Shown piece after piece: positions 33,472 through 41,412 of a stretch of 64,000 bases of DNA. The stretch lies in NCBI RefSeq assembly GCF_001499995.1, contig NZ_LQIU01000034.1:124001-188000 (forward strand), read 5' to 3'. The notes under the pieces were generated by a model that was not told where the DNA came from, did no database searches, and saw nothing but the letters and a program-made list of their open reading frames with translations. The stretch comes from Mycobacterium sp. IS-1496. Its GTDB lineage: Bacteria; Actinomycetota; Actinomycetes; Mycobacteriales; Mycobacteriaceae. Every line of letters begins with the position of its first letter. The first letter of the stretch is position 1. Made by a program: the position numbers and the translations under genes.

Positions 33472-34026
33472 CTAGTCGTGGTTCTTGAGGCCCACCGCGT
33501 GGCGCAACTGGGCGAGGAACTCGTCGCCGTCGTCGCTGCGCACGATGTAGTGAGACACCGCGACGCGGATGGCGGTGGCGGCCTTGACCGAGGCGTTGGG
33601 GCCCGAGAGCAGCTTCTCGAGCCGGGCCCGCATCAGCGGGAGGATGCGCGCCAGCTGTGCGATCACCACTTCGGGTTCGATGTCGACGAGCCGGACACCC
33701 GAGTACGACTGCTGGTACGACACGATGAAACGCAATGCGGCGTCGAGCTTTTCGTTGCCCCGCAGTCCCTGGGTCGCCTTGCTGATGCCCCGGTCGAACA
33801 TCGACCGCTCGTAGCGGCCGAAGGCGTCGAGCAGCTCCTGCTTGGAGGCGAACCAGCGGTACAGCGTCGGCCGTGACACACCCGCCTGCAGCGCGACCTC
33901 CGACAGGCTCAGCTTCGTCTGGCCGCTGCGCCCGAGCACCTCGGCGGTGGCCGCCAGGATGCGGTGCTGCGTCGACGAATCGTCGAAGTCGGCGGGGTCG
34001 CGCCGGGCGGTCAGTGGTTCGTTCAC
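33472..34026 (-). CDS. TetR-family regulator, paralogue 1
   Basis: 184-residue TetR regulator. The HTH is SLSEVALQAGVSRPTLYRWFASKQELLDAF, with recognition helix VSRPTLYRWF. The ligand domain has VRLVDIEPEVVIAQLARILPLMRARLEKLLSGPNASVKAA. It is about 60 percent identical along its length to the regulator at 36518-37039, and the recognition helix is the same, so both should recognise the same operator. GTG 34026 is chosen because GAGG lies 8 nt upstream; a TTG at 34032 is the alternative. A degenerate operator-like site lies at 34053-34076. Confidence 0.88.
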   Translation of the reverse strand: MNEPLTARRDPADFDDSSTQHRILAATAEVLGRSGQTKLSLSEVALQAGVSRPTLYRWFASKQELLDAFGRYERSMFDRGISKATQGLRGNEKLDAALRFIVSYQQSYSGVRLVDIEPEVVIAQLARILPLMRARLEKLLSGPNASVKAATAIRVAVSHYIVRSDDGDEFLAQLRHAVGLKNHD

Positions 34027-34052
34027 GTCCAAGGCCTCGAGTGACGGGGTGT

Positions 34053-34076
34053 TTCACAGATGGTAGAGGCTGTAAC
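34053..34076. promoter_or_regulatory. Operator-like site before tetR paralogue 1
   Basis: TTCACA, 12 nt, TGTAAC, followed by GCC. It is similar to the island element but with a spacer 2 nt shorter, so it could be an autoregulatory site of lower affinity. Confidence 0.4.
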
Positions 34077-34112
34077 GCCTCGCCGGGGGATTCGCGCCGT
34101 TCGGCGTCCACA

Positions 34113-35249
34113 TCACAGTGACTTCTTCAGCAGCGCCACGGTGTCGAGATCCTGGAGTGCGGCCACCCCGCGGCGCAACCCTTCGTCCGCGATGTCCTCG
34201 TTCTGCATACCGCCCATCCCCGCGGTGATGAGCGCGGCGACATAGGCGTAGAGCGCGGCCTGGCGGTACCGGTGCCACAGATCGTCGCGGTCGAGCTCGG
34301 GGCCACCCGCGGCCGCGAGCGCCTCACGGTAGGTGTCGAGCAGATCGCGCTGGGACTCCTGCCGGTCGGCCGGGGTCATGCTGGTGACCAACGTGTACGC
34401 GAGTTCGCGGCTGGGATGTCCGCGCCGCAGCGCCTGCCAGTCGAACAGGCCGGCCGCACCGCTGCGGAAGTACACATTCCCGGGGTGGGCGTCGCCGTGC
34501 ATGATCGTGTGGGGCGGTTCGTCGATCAGCCGGGCGACGGCCCGGTAGTTCTCGTCGATGAATCGGCCGGCCTGCACCGGGATGTCGCTGTTCTGGGCGA
34601 TCCGGCGGGCGGACGTCTTCAACAGTCTGCCGGTGAGCAAGGACGTGTCGTCACCCGACGGCGAGTACACCCAGTCCAACGCCCCCTTCTGCCCGACTGC
34701 AGGCAGCCGGCCCCAGAACGTCGCGTGCAGACGGGCCAGCAGTTCCACCACGAGGGCGGCCTGATCGCGGTCCAGCGGGTGGAGGGTGTCGGGAAACAGG
34801 CATTCGGCGGCAGGCAGGTCCTCGAGGATGAGCACGTAGCGGCCGGTGAGCCGGTCGAAGGCCGACCCGTGGGCCGCCGGCGCCCCGGTCACTTCCGGCC
34901 GCAACTGCCGGTAGAAGCGCACCTCGGTGTCGCCGAGTCGCCCGAGTTCACCCATCAGCCTGGTCGCCGCCGTCGCGGCGGGCAGCTTGACGAACACCGT
35001 CTCTGGGACATCCCGGCCGATCAGCGCGAGCCGGGCCCGCGACGACGTGCCCGCGTCACCACCGATGACGGAGACGGAGGTGACCGTGCGGTTCATCAAC
35101 CGTGACAACGCCTGCGCGTCGAGGTCTGCCACCGAACGCGGGAACGGCCACCGCCCCCGGAGAACGGCGTCGGTCGCCACGCGTTGCACCCCACGGCCGA
35201 GGTGCGCGGCCAGGCCGACGGCGGGCGACATACTCGACTTCATCGTCAC
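34113..35249 (-). CDS. Aminoglycoside phosphotransferase-like kinase (APH/ecdysteroid-kinase fold)
   Basis: 378-residue kinase-fold protein. It has the Brenner-type catalytic loop HGDAHPGNVYF and the metal-binding FDWQ, with a hinge-like YVLILEDLPAAE. Relatives in mycobacterial lipid and steroid gene clusters are annotated as phosphotransferases of unknown substrate; antibiotic resistance is not implied. The GTG at 35249 or ATG at 35243 starts the gene. It is divergent from the CoA-transferase across the perfect palindromic operator at 35283-35310. Confidence 0.8.
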   Translation of the reverse strand: MTMKSSMSPAVGLAAHLGRGVQRVATDAVLRGRWPFPRSVADLDAQALSRLMNRTVTSVSVIGGDAGTSSRARLALIGRDVPETVFVKLPAATAATRLMGELGRLGDTEVRFYRQLRPEVTGAPAAHGSAFDRLTGRYVLILEDLPAAECLFPDTLHPLDRDQAALVVELLARLHATFWGRLPAVGQKGALDWVYSPSGDDTSLLTGRLLKTSARRIAQNSDIPVQAGRFIDENYRAVARLIDEPPHTIMHGDAHPGNVYFRSGAAGLFDWQALRRGHPSRELAYTLVTSMTPADRQESQRDLLDTYREALAAAGGPELDRDDLWHRYRQAALYAYVAALITAGMGGMQNEDIADEGLRRGVAALQDLDTVALLKKSL

Positions 35250-35282
35250 CGGTGCGAGCCTCCTCGGGCGTCATCTGCGGAC

Positions 35283-35310
35283 GTTTACAAATAGGGTTGA
35301 GACTGTAAAC
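35283..35310. promoter_or_regulatory. Island TetR operator, perfect palindrome
   Basis: GTTTACA, 14-nt centre region, TGTAAAC: a perfect inverted repeat (7-bp arms). It lies between the divergent phosphotransferase and CoA-transferase genes. This is the most symmetric of the five strong sites and the best candidate for the core operator. Confidence 0.75.
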
Positions 35311-35342
35311 CAGCTCACCTGCTCACACCAAGAGGAGGGTCG

Positions 35343-36512
35343 ATGTCCGGACCGTTGGACGGCGTGAAGGTCGTGGAACTGGGCGTCTGGGTCGCCGCAC
35401 CGGCCACCGGCGGCATCCTCGCCGACTGGGGCGCGGATGTGGTCAAGGTCGAACCGCCGTCCGGGGATCCCGCCCGGATGTTCGGGCGCATGCTCGGCAT
35501 CGACGGGGACGTGAACCCGCCCTTCGAGATGGACAACCGGTCCAAACGCAGCGTCGTGGTGGATCTGACGTCGGATGCGGGCCGGGACGCGATCGTTGGA
35601 CTGCTCGGTGCCGCAGACGTTTTCGTGACGAACGTGCGGCCGTCCGCGCTGCGCCGCCTCGGCCTGGACTTCGAGACACTCGCTGCCGACAACCCACGGC
35701 TGGTCTACGGCCTCATCACCGGGTACGGGACCACCGGACCGGATGCCGACCGGGCGGCCTATGACGTCGCCGCGTTCTGGGCCAGGGCCGGCCTGGCGCA
35801 TCTGCTGACCCGGCCGGGGGAGGATCCGCCGTTCCAGCGTGGCGGGATGGGCGATCACTCGGCGGGCATGACGTTGGCGGCGGCGGTGTGCGCGGCCCTG
35901 GTGTCGCGCACGCGCACCGGAGTCGGTCAGCTGGTCACCACCTCGCTGTACCGGCAGGGCGCCTATACGATCAGCTTCGACCTCAACACGTTCCTGCTCA
36001 CCGGACGCCAGATCGCCATCGGCCGGCGGGAATCCATGGGCAACCCCTGCATGAACAACTACGCCGCGGCCGACGGGCGCCGGTTCTGGATCGTCGGACT
36101 GGAGGGGGAGCGGCACTGGCCGCCGCTGTGCCGAAGCGTCGGGCGCCCCGAGTGGCTGACCGACGACCGGTTCGCCACCGGCAGGTCGCGCGCGGTCAAC
36201 GCCCGCGAACTCATCGCCGAACTCGACGCGATCTTCGCCACCAGGACGCTGGGCGAGTGGGCGGAGGCCTTCGCGGCGGAACCGGAGCTGTTCTGGTCGC
36301 CGATCAATTCGCTGGAGGACGTCATCGGCGACGAACAGTTCCACGCCGCGGGCGGCGCGGTGTACGTCCCCGACGGCGACGGCAGCATCCCGATGGTCGC
36401 CACGCCCGCGGACTTCCACGGCACCCCGTGCGCGCCGCGCTCTGTCGCGCCGCGCCTCGGTGAGCACACCGACGAGGTGCTGGCCGATCCGAGCGCGGGG
36501 TGGCGGTCGTGA
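35343..36512 (+). CDS. CaiB/BaiF-family (class III) CoA-transferase
   Basis: 389-residue class III CoA-transferase that moves CoA between carboxylic acids without ATP. GPLDGVKVVELGVWVAAPATGGILADWGADVVKVEPP is the family N-terminus, and the catalytic Asp171 lies in GGMGDHSAGM. It would activate an acid intermediate of the island's pathway to its CoA thioester. GGAGGG 5 nt upstream gives a good ribosome-binding site. Convergent with tetR paralogue 2, 5 nt apart. A racemase role (alpha-methylacyl-CoA) is a less likely alternative. Confidence 0.9.
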   Translation: MSGPLDGVKVVELGVWVAAPATGGILADWGADVVKVEPPSGDPARMFGRMLGIDGDVNPPFEMDNRSKRSVVVDLTSDAGRDAIVGLLGAADVFVTNVRPSALRRLGLDFETLAADNPRLVYGLITGYGTTGPDADRAAYDVAAFWARAGLAHLLTRPGEDPPFQRGGMGDHSAGMTLAAAVCAALVSRTRTGVGQLVTTSLYRQGAYTISFDLNTFLLTGRQIAIGRRESMGNPCMNNYAAADGRRFWIVGLEGERHWPPLCRSVGRPEWLTDDRFATGRSRAVNARELIAELDAIFATRTLGEWAEAFAAEPELFWSPINSLEDVIGDEQFHAAGGAVYVPDGDGSIPMVATPADFHGTPCAPRSVAPRLGEHTDEVLADPSAGWRS

Positions 36513-36517
36513 CCGTC

Positions 36518-37039
36518 TCAGGTGAGCCCCGCCGCGTGCCGCAACTGCGCGAGGAAGTCGTCGTCGTCGTCACTGCGCACCAGATAGTGCGAGATCGCCA
36601 CGCGCACAGCCGTTGACGCGGCCACCGCCGCGTCGGGGCCGGACAGCCCGCGCTCGAGCCGGTCGCGCATCCGCGGCAGGATGCGGGCGAGGCGGGCGAT
36701 CACCTGTGCGGGTTCGATGTCGACCATCCGCAGCCCCGGATACGAGTGCTGGTATTCGACGATGATGCGCAGCGCGGCCTCGAGTCGCTGGTCCGCGGGC
36801 AGGTTCTCGCCGGCCTCGGCGACGGCGCGCTCGTAGAGCGAGCGCTCCCACACCACGAACGCCGACAGCAGATCCTGCTTCGACGGGAACCAGCGGTAGA
36901 GGGTGGGGCGTGACACGCGGGCCTGCGCGGCGACCTGCGACAGGCTCAGCTTCGTCATCCCGTTGCGGCCGAGCACCTCTGCCGTGGCGGCGAGGATCCG
37001 CTCACGGGTCCGGTTCTGATCGCTCGACACCGGCGTCAC
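36518..37039 (-). CDS. TetR-family regulator, paralogue 2
   Basis: 173-residue TetR regulator closely related to paralogue 1 (HTH SLSQVAAQARVSRPTLYRWFPSK; ligand domain MVDIEPAQVIARLARILPRMRDRL). GTG start at 37039. It is divergent from the P450 gene with the strong operator 37049-37074 only 9 nt from its own start codon, so autoregulation is likely. Two similar regulators in one island may respond to different pathway intermediates. Confidence 0.88.
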   Translation of the reverse strand: MTPVSSDQNRTRERILAATAEVLGRNGMTKLSLSQVAAQARVSRPTLYRWFPSKQDLLSAFVVWERSLYERAVAEAGENLPADQRLEAALRIIVEYQHSYPGLRMVDIEPAQVIARLARILPRMRDRLERGLSGPDAAVAASTAVRVAISHYLVRSDDDDDFLAQLRHAAGLT

Positions 37040-37048
37040 CCCAATAGC

Positions 37049-37074
37049 TTTACAAATTTCGCGGCTACTGTCAC
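37049..37074. promoter_or_regulatory. Island operator/promoter between tetR paralogue 2 and P450
   Basis: TTTACA, 14 nt, TGTCAC. On the forward strand the following CACGCT ends 7 nt before the P450 GTG, so operator and promoter overlap and the transcript may be leaderless. Confidence 0.72.
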
Positions 37075-37084
37075 GCTGAACCTC

Positions 37085-38338
37085 GTGACGTCCACATCTG
37101 CGGCGGCCCGCGAACACAGTTCGGTCGACATCACCTCGGCGTCGTTCTGGCAGCGGACCTTCGCCGACCGCGACGCGGTGTTCGCGCAGCTGCGCGCGCA
37201 CGACGGGCTGACCTGGCATCATCCGCTGTCGTCGCTGTTCCCGATGGAAGAAGACGGATTCTGGGCCGTCACCCGGCGCTCCGACATCGTCTTCGTGAGC
37301 CAGCACCCGGAGTTGTTCACTTCCGAGCGCGGCGTGGCGCTCGATCCGATGCCCGCCGAGGTGCAGCGTTTCGCATCGTTCTTCCTGACGATGGACCCGC
37401 CGGAACACACGGTGTACCGACGGCTGATCAGTTCGGCGTTCACCCCCCGCAACGTCCGGCGGATCGAACAGCAGATCCACGACAACGCCGTCGCGGTCGT
37501 GGACGATCTCGTCGGCGCGGGTGAGATCGACTTCGTCGCAGCGTGTTCGGCGCGGCTGCCGATGTTGACCATCATGGAGATGCTCGGCGTGCCCACCGCT
37601 GACCAGCCCGCGGTGGCCGCGGCCGCCGAGAAACTGTTCGCGATGAGCGACGACGAGTACAGCACGCTCGAGGAGCGGGCGGCCGATACGGTCAACGAGA
37701 TCATGCTGTTGTCGGCCACCGGCGTCGAACTGGCCAAGTTCCGGCGCAGCCATCCCGGTGACGACCTCATGACGAGCATCGTCAACGCCGAGGTGGACGG
37801 AAAGCGGTTGACCGACGAGGAGATCGGCGCCTTCCTCATCCTGCTCGCGTCGGCCGGCAACGACACCACGAAGCAGACCACGACGCACGCGATGTTGGCG
37901 CTGTCGGCGAACCCCGCCCAGCGGGACTGGCTGATGGCCGACTTCGACGGCAGGATAGGCACCGCCGTCGAGGAATTCGTCCGGTGGTCGACACCGGTGC
38001 TGCAGTTCGCCCGGTTCGCCACCACTGACACGGAGATCAACGGAGCGCCCGTGCGCGCCGGCGACAAGGTCGGGCTGTTCTACTGTTCGGCCAACCGCGA
38101 CGAGGCGGTCTTCGACGATCCGCACCTGTTCGACCTGAGCCGGTCACCGAATCCGCACCTCGGCTTCGGTGGCGGCGGCCCGCACTTCTGCCTCGGCAAC
38201 CAGCTCGCCAAAACCGAACTGCGGCATCTGTTCCGTGAGCTGCTGACCCGGCTGAGCCACATCGAGTTCGGTGAACCCGACCTGCTGTTCAGCACGTTCG
38301 TGCACGGCGTCAAACGCCTTCCGGCGATCGTCCGCTGA
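37085..38338 (+). CDS. Cytochrome P450
   Basis: 417-residue soluble P450. The heme ligand is Cys369 in FGGGGPHFCLGNQLA. The I-helix oxygen-binding motif is SAGNDTT (around 256-262). The ExxR motif is in EEFVRW. LTMDPPEHTVYRRLISSAFTPR is the usual helix C region. It hydroxylates a hydrophobic substrate using electrons from the [3Fe-4S] ferredoxin encoded 14 nt downstream. The overall look is of the steroid/terpene-hydroxylating mycobacterial clade, but the CYP family number cannot be given by eye. Confidence 0.92.
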   Translation: MTSTSAAAREHSSVDITSASFWQRTFADRDAVFAQLRAHDGLTWHHPLSSLFPMEEDGFWAVTRRSDIVFVSQHPELFTSERGVALDPMPAEVQRFASFFLTMDPPEHTVYRRLISSAFTPRNVRRIEQQIHDNAVAVVDDLVGAGEIDFVAACSARLPMLTIMEMLGVPTADQPAVAAAAEKLFAMSDDEYSTLEERAADTVNEIMLLSATGVELAKFRRSHPGDDLMTSIVNAEVDGKRLTDEEIGAFLILLASAGNDTTKQTTTHAMLALSANPAQRDWLMADFDGRIGTAVEEFVRWSTPVLQFARFATTDTEINGAPVRAGDKVGLFYCSANRDEAVFDDPHLFDLSRSPNPHLGFGGGGPHFCLGNQLAKTELRHLFRELLTRLSHIEFGEPDLLFSTFVHGVKRLPAIVR

Positions 38339-38352
38339 GGCACGGAGCGGGT

Positions 38353-38544
38353 ATGCGCGTCGAAGTCGACCTCACCAGGTGCACCGGTCACGGGATCTGT
38401 GAGTCGATCGCCGAGGACGTGTTCGAAGTGCGCGACGACGGCACCGTGACGATTCACGGGGAGCAGCGGCCGGCGTCCGACCACGATAGGATGCGCGAGG
38501 CCGTCACCCAGTGTCCCGCCGCGGCACTGCGATTGACGGACTGA
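38353..38544 (+). CDS. [3Fe-4S] ferredoxin, P450 redox partner
   Basis: 63-residue ferredoxin with C-T-G-H-G-I-C and the distal C-P cysteine (TQCPAAAL). The middle position holds His/Gly rather than a fourth Cys, so it binds a 3Fe-4S cluster. It directly follows the P450 and probably feeds it electrons; a reductase is not encoded nearby. Confidence 0.93.
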   Translation: MRVEVDLTRCTGHGICESIAEDVFEVRDDGTVTIHGEQRPASDHDRMREAVTQCPAAALRLTD

Positions 38545-38551
38545 CCACCGC

Positions 38552-38926
38552 TCAGCGGGGGTCGATGTCGTTGCGCAGGCGTTCGGCGGGGTAGGTGGCC
38601 GCCCCGGCGGAGCGGACCCGTTCGCCGAGCGCCCGGTCCGACGTCGCCACGACGATTCCGCCAGGGTCGTCGGAGGCGCGCACCAGGCGGACGATCTCGT
38701 CGTCGGCCGAATTCGCCGCCGCGGCCGGCGCATGGGCGACGGTCACCGCATCGGAGAGAAGCGGTGGGGCCGGCGGCTTCTCGAAGACCACCGTCACCTC
38801 GACACCCTCGGCGACCGCCCAGCGTTCCAGCGCCTGCACCAGACCGGCCATCGCACCGCGGCGGTCCCGCCACCACCCGTCCGGACGGCAGCCGATGACG
38901 TTCATCCCGTCGACGATCCACCGCAC
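38552..38926 (-). CDS. NYN/PIN-like domain protein (YacP type)
   Basis: 124-residue NYN-domain protein. IVDGMNVIGCRPD at the N-terminus and EIVRLVRASD..GIVVATSDRALGERVRSAGA hold the conserved acidic residues of this RNase-like fold. Probably an RNA nuclease or RNA-binding protein. GTG start; TACCCT on the reverse strand ends 6 nt upstream, so it likely has its own leaderless promoter. It seems unrelated to the catabolic genes around it. Confidence 0.78.
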   Translation of the reverse strand: MRWIVDGMNVIGCRPDGWWRDRRGAMAGLVQALERWAVAEGVEVTVVFEKPPAPPLLSDAVTVAHAPAAAANSADDEIVRLVRASDDPGGIVVATSDRALGERVRSAGAATYPAERLRNDIDPR

Positions 38927-38942
38927 CCGACCAGGGTAGGCG

Positions 38943-39755
38943 CTAGCGCGGCGGGCGCGGCCGCACCAGCACCGACTGCTGGATCACCCCGACGGGCCCG
39001 GCCTCGTCGAACAGTGTGCCGCTGCTGGTGCCGATACCGTCCGGGCCGTAACTGGTGTCGGCGCGGATCCCGATCCACCGGCCGTTCGGGATCCGGTGGA
39101 TGTGCACCACCAGGTCGGTGTTGAGGAACGTCCATCTGCGGATGTCGAGTTTCGCGCCGATGCCGTTGGCGTCGTCGGCGACGGCGAACAACCGCTCCAG
39201 CGGTGTCATCGTCTCACCCTTGACGAGGTCGACGGTGGGGGTGATCCACGATTCCCCCGGGCCGTCCCCGAGGGGCGTGGTCAGCCAGCGCCAGTCGAGG
39301 CTGTGCACGTAGTTGCGGTCCCAGTCCTTGGCCATGTCCCGGCCGCGCGCCTCCGACAACGGGCGCAGCGGCGCAGCACCCGCGTGCGCCACGGCGGTGG
39401 TGTCCAGCATCTGCAGCCGCCACCCGCTCGCACGGGCCACCGGTCGCGGTGCGCCGTCGGGTCCCGGCGCCGACATCTGCGCGCTGACCAGTTCGATCTG
39501 CTTACCCGCGCGTTCGCGCCGTGCGCTCACCCACAGGTCGCCTTCGGCAGGCACCGGGCCCAGCAGATCGACCATCACCCGACTCAGTCGGGTGTCGTCG
39601 CGCTGCTCGCAGCGTTCCAGCGCCCGGACCAACAGCGCGGACACCGGCGCGGCGTGCTGGATGGCCGCCGACCACGTGCTGCGCACCAGATCGGTGGCCA
39701 GGAACCTCTCGCCGTGCGAATCCTCGCCCAACAGTTCGTAATACGAATCCGACAT
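38943..39755 (-). CDS. Acyl-CoA thioesterase family protein (TesB-like double hotdog)
   Basis: 270-residue protein with the pattern of the actinobacterial thioesterase-like superfamily (two hotdog domains). N-terminal SDSYYELLGEDSHGERFLATDLVRSTWSAAIQHAAPVSALLVRALE, then a C-terminal domain with DIRRWTFLNTDLVVHIHRIPNGRWIGIRADTSYGPDGIGTSSGTLFD. It probably hydrolyses an acyl-CoA or releases CoA at the end of the pathway. The ATG overlaps the stop of the lactonase gene by one base (TGATG), so they form an operon. Confidence 0.82.
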   Translation of the reverse strand: MSDSYYELLGEDSHGERFLATDLVRSTWSAAIQHAAPVSALLVRALERCEQRDDTRLSRVMVDLLGPVPAEGDLWVSARRERAGKQIELVSAQMSAPGPDGAPRPVARASGWRLQMLDTTAVAHAGAAPLRPLSEARGRDMAKDWDRNYVHSLDWRWLTTPLGDGPGESWITPTVDLVKGETMTPLERLFAVADDANGIGAKLDIRRWTFLNTDLVVHIHRIPNGRWIGIRADTSYGPDGIGTSSGTLFDEAGPVGVIQQSVLVRPRPPR

Positions 39756-40606
39756 CAGGGCAGCCCCGCGCCGGGGACGTCGACGATCGTCATGTCGACG
39801 CGCGAGTTCCTCGTGCCGATGAGCCGCTCCGGATAGGCGTCGGTGGCCGAGACCAGGAACAGCATGCGCCGTTCGGGTCCGCCCAGCGCGCACGCGATCG
39901 CCATGCGGTCGCCGATGTCGATGCGATCGGTGACCACGCCGCCGTCGGTCACCCGCTGGAACTGCTGCGCCAGCGTCATCGCGGTCCAGACGGCACCTTC
40001 GGCGTCGACGGCGATCCCGTCCGGCGGCCCGTCGAGTCCCTCGGCGAAGGTCCGGCGGTCACGCAGACCGCCGTCTGCCTCGATGGCGAAGGCCGTCAGG
40101 CGCCGCCCGGTCGACTCGGCGACGATCAGCGTCGCGCGGTCCTCGGTGATCGCCATCCCGTTCGGGAAGTCGAGTCCGTCGGCGACCACCGTTGCGGCAC
40201 CGTCGGGGTCGAGGCGCACGATCACCCCGTGCTCGCGTTGCTGAGACCCGATGTAGGCGCGGCCCGCATCGTCGACGACCATGTCGCCGAGATCGGCGGG
40301 CACCATGTCGCTCAGATCGGCGAGGACGGTGACGGCGTCGCCGTCATAGCGCAGCACCTGCCTGCGTTCGACCGAGGTGATGAGCAGCGAACCGTCCGGG
40401 CGGAAGCCGAGGCCCGACGGTGCATGGCCCGGTAGCGCAAGGGTGGTCACGGAGCCGCTGAGGTCCACGGTGTGCACCGCCTCGCCGAACATGTCGGAGA
40501 ACCACAGCAGCCCTTCGAACCAGCGCGGACCCTCCCCGAAGCAGAACTCGCCCGTGAGGAGGGTGGGCGCCGAGCGCCCGCTCTCGGCGATTTCCCGGGC
40601 CGTCAC
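39755..40606 (-). CDS. SMP-30/gluconolactonase-like family hydrolase
   Basis: 283-residue six-bladed beta-propeller hydrolase. The metal-binding Glu lies in GEGPRW (near 24-29), and Asn and Asp in LDFPNGMA and GPPDGIAVD. Members open lactones. In this setting it could hydrolyse a lactone produced by the Baeyer-Villiger monooxygenase of the opposite operon. GTG start at 40606, divergent from the NIPSNAP-like gene over the operator at 40615-40640. Confidence 0.85.
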   Translation of the reverse strand: MTAREIAESGRSAPTLLTGEFCFGEGPRWFEGLLWFSDMFGEAVHTVDLSGSVTTLALPGHAPSGLGFRPDGSLLITSVERRQVLRYDGDAVTVLADLSDMVPADLGDMVVDDAGRAYIGSQQREHGVIVRLDPDGAATVVADGLDFPNGMAITEDRATLIVAESTGRRLTAFAIEADGGLRDRRTFAEGLDGPPDGIAVDAEGAVWTAMTLAQQFQRVTDGGVVTDRIDIGDRMAIACALGGPERRMLFLVSATDAYPERLIGTRNSRVDMTIVDVPGAGLP

Positions 40607-40614
40607 ATCGCGCC

Positions 40615-40640
40615 TTTACAAAACACGCGACAAGTGTCAC
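40615..40640. promoter_or_regulatory. Island operator/promoter between lactonase and NIPSNAP-like genes
   Basis: TTTACA, 14 nt, TGTCAC, followed by GCT. It lies 8 nt from the lactonase start and 44 nt from the forward operon of eight catabolic genes. Confidence 0.72.
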
Positions 40641-40684
40641 GCTCCCTAGGTGCCACTGTCAACCACCTGCGGCGTTGGCGCGCC

Positions 40685-41389
40685 ATGAAGAAGTACTACA
40701 GCCATACGCTGCTGTATCTCCACGAGACGATCGCACTGGGTTCGGGGCGACGTGAACAGTTTCTCGAGGTGTTCGACGCTGTCTACCACCCGATGATGGC
40801 CGACCTCGGGGCGCGGTTGTTCGCGATCTGGGAGGCCACGCCCTACAACGGGCACTGGCCGCAGGTTACGGTCATCTGGGAGATCGACGCATTCGCCGAC
40901 TATGCCCGCATCGGCAAGGCGCAACGGGCGGGCGGGAGCCATGCCGACGCCGCCGCCACATGGTCGCGATACCTGTCCGGGACCGGTGCCTCGGGGGAGG
41001 GTCGGATCATGTACGCCGGCCGCAGCAACCGCACGCTCGCCGAACTCCGCGAGGCGAATGTCGGTGCGGGACTGGTGATCCAGGAGATCATGCAGACCAA
41101 ACCCGGCCGCCAGGACGATTACATCCGTGAGCTGGAACGCCTCTACGTGCCGTGGTCGGAGCGCACCGGTAAGCGCTGGCTCGGATCGTTCATCACCACG
41201 TTCCGGTTCAACGAGGTCATCCACTACTGGGCGCTCGACGGGGACTGGGACTGCTTCGAGAACCACTATCCGTCGTGGAAGGACAGCCCGCCCGCCGAGA
41301 TCGTCACCTGGATGAGCGTCGCCCCGGCGCTGCGCGACGGCTGGGAGGACTCGATCCTGCAAGCGCTACCGCCGTCCCCGCTGCAGTGA
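40685..41389 (+). CDS. NIPSNAP-like dimeric alpha/beta-barrel protein
   Basis: 234-residue protein with two repeats of a ferredoxin-like barrel (YYSHTLLYLHETIALGSGRREQFLEVFDAVYHPMMADLGARLFAIWE and later VIQEIMQTKPGRQDDYIRELERLYVPWSERTGKRWLGSFITTF). The family is found in many mycobacterial steroid or terpenoid clusters with no settled function. ATG 40685 gives the best N-terminus. First gene of the forward operon with P450, alcohol dehydrogenase, aldolase, SDR and Baeyer-Villiger monooxygenase. Confidence 0.65.
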   Translation: MKKYYSHTLLYLHETIALGSGRREQFLEVFDAVYHPMMADLGARLFAIWEATPYNGHWPQVTVIWEIDAFADYARIGKAQRAGGSHADAAATWSRYLSGTGASGEGRIMYAGRSNRTLAELREANVGAGLVIQEIMQTKPGRQDDYIRELERLYVPWSERTGKRWLGSFITTFRFNEVIHYWALDGDWDCFENHYPSWKDSPPAEIVTWMSVAPALRDGWEDSILQALPPSPLQ

Positions 41390-41412
41390 ACGCCGGCTGG
41401 AGGACACCAGTG

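Noticed and set aside
34113..35249. Aminoglycoside resistance gene
   Set aside because: Only the kinase fold is shared; the protein resembles the lipid-cluster phosphotransferases and lies in a catabolic regulon.
40650..40688. Leaderless GTG start at 40650 for the NIPSNAP-like gene
   Set aside because: That frame meets a TGA after 12 codons and is not in frame with the protein; ATG 40685 is used instead.
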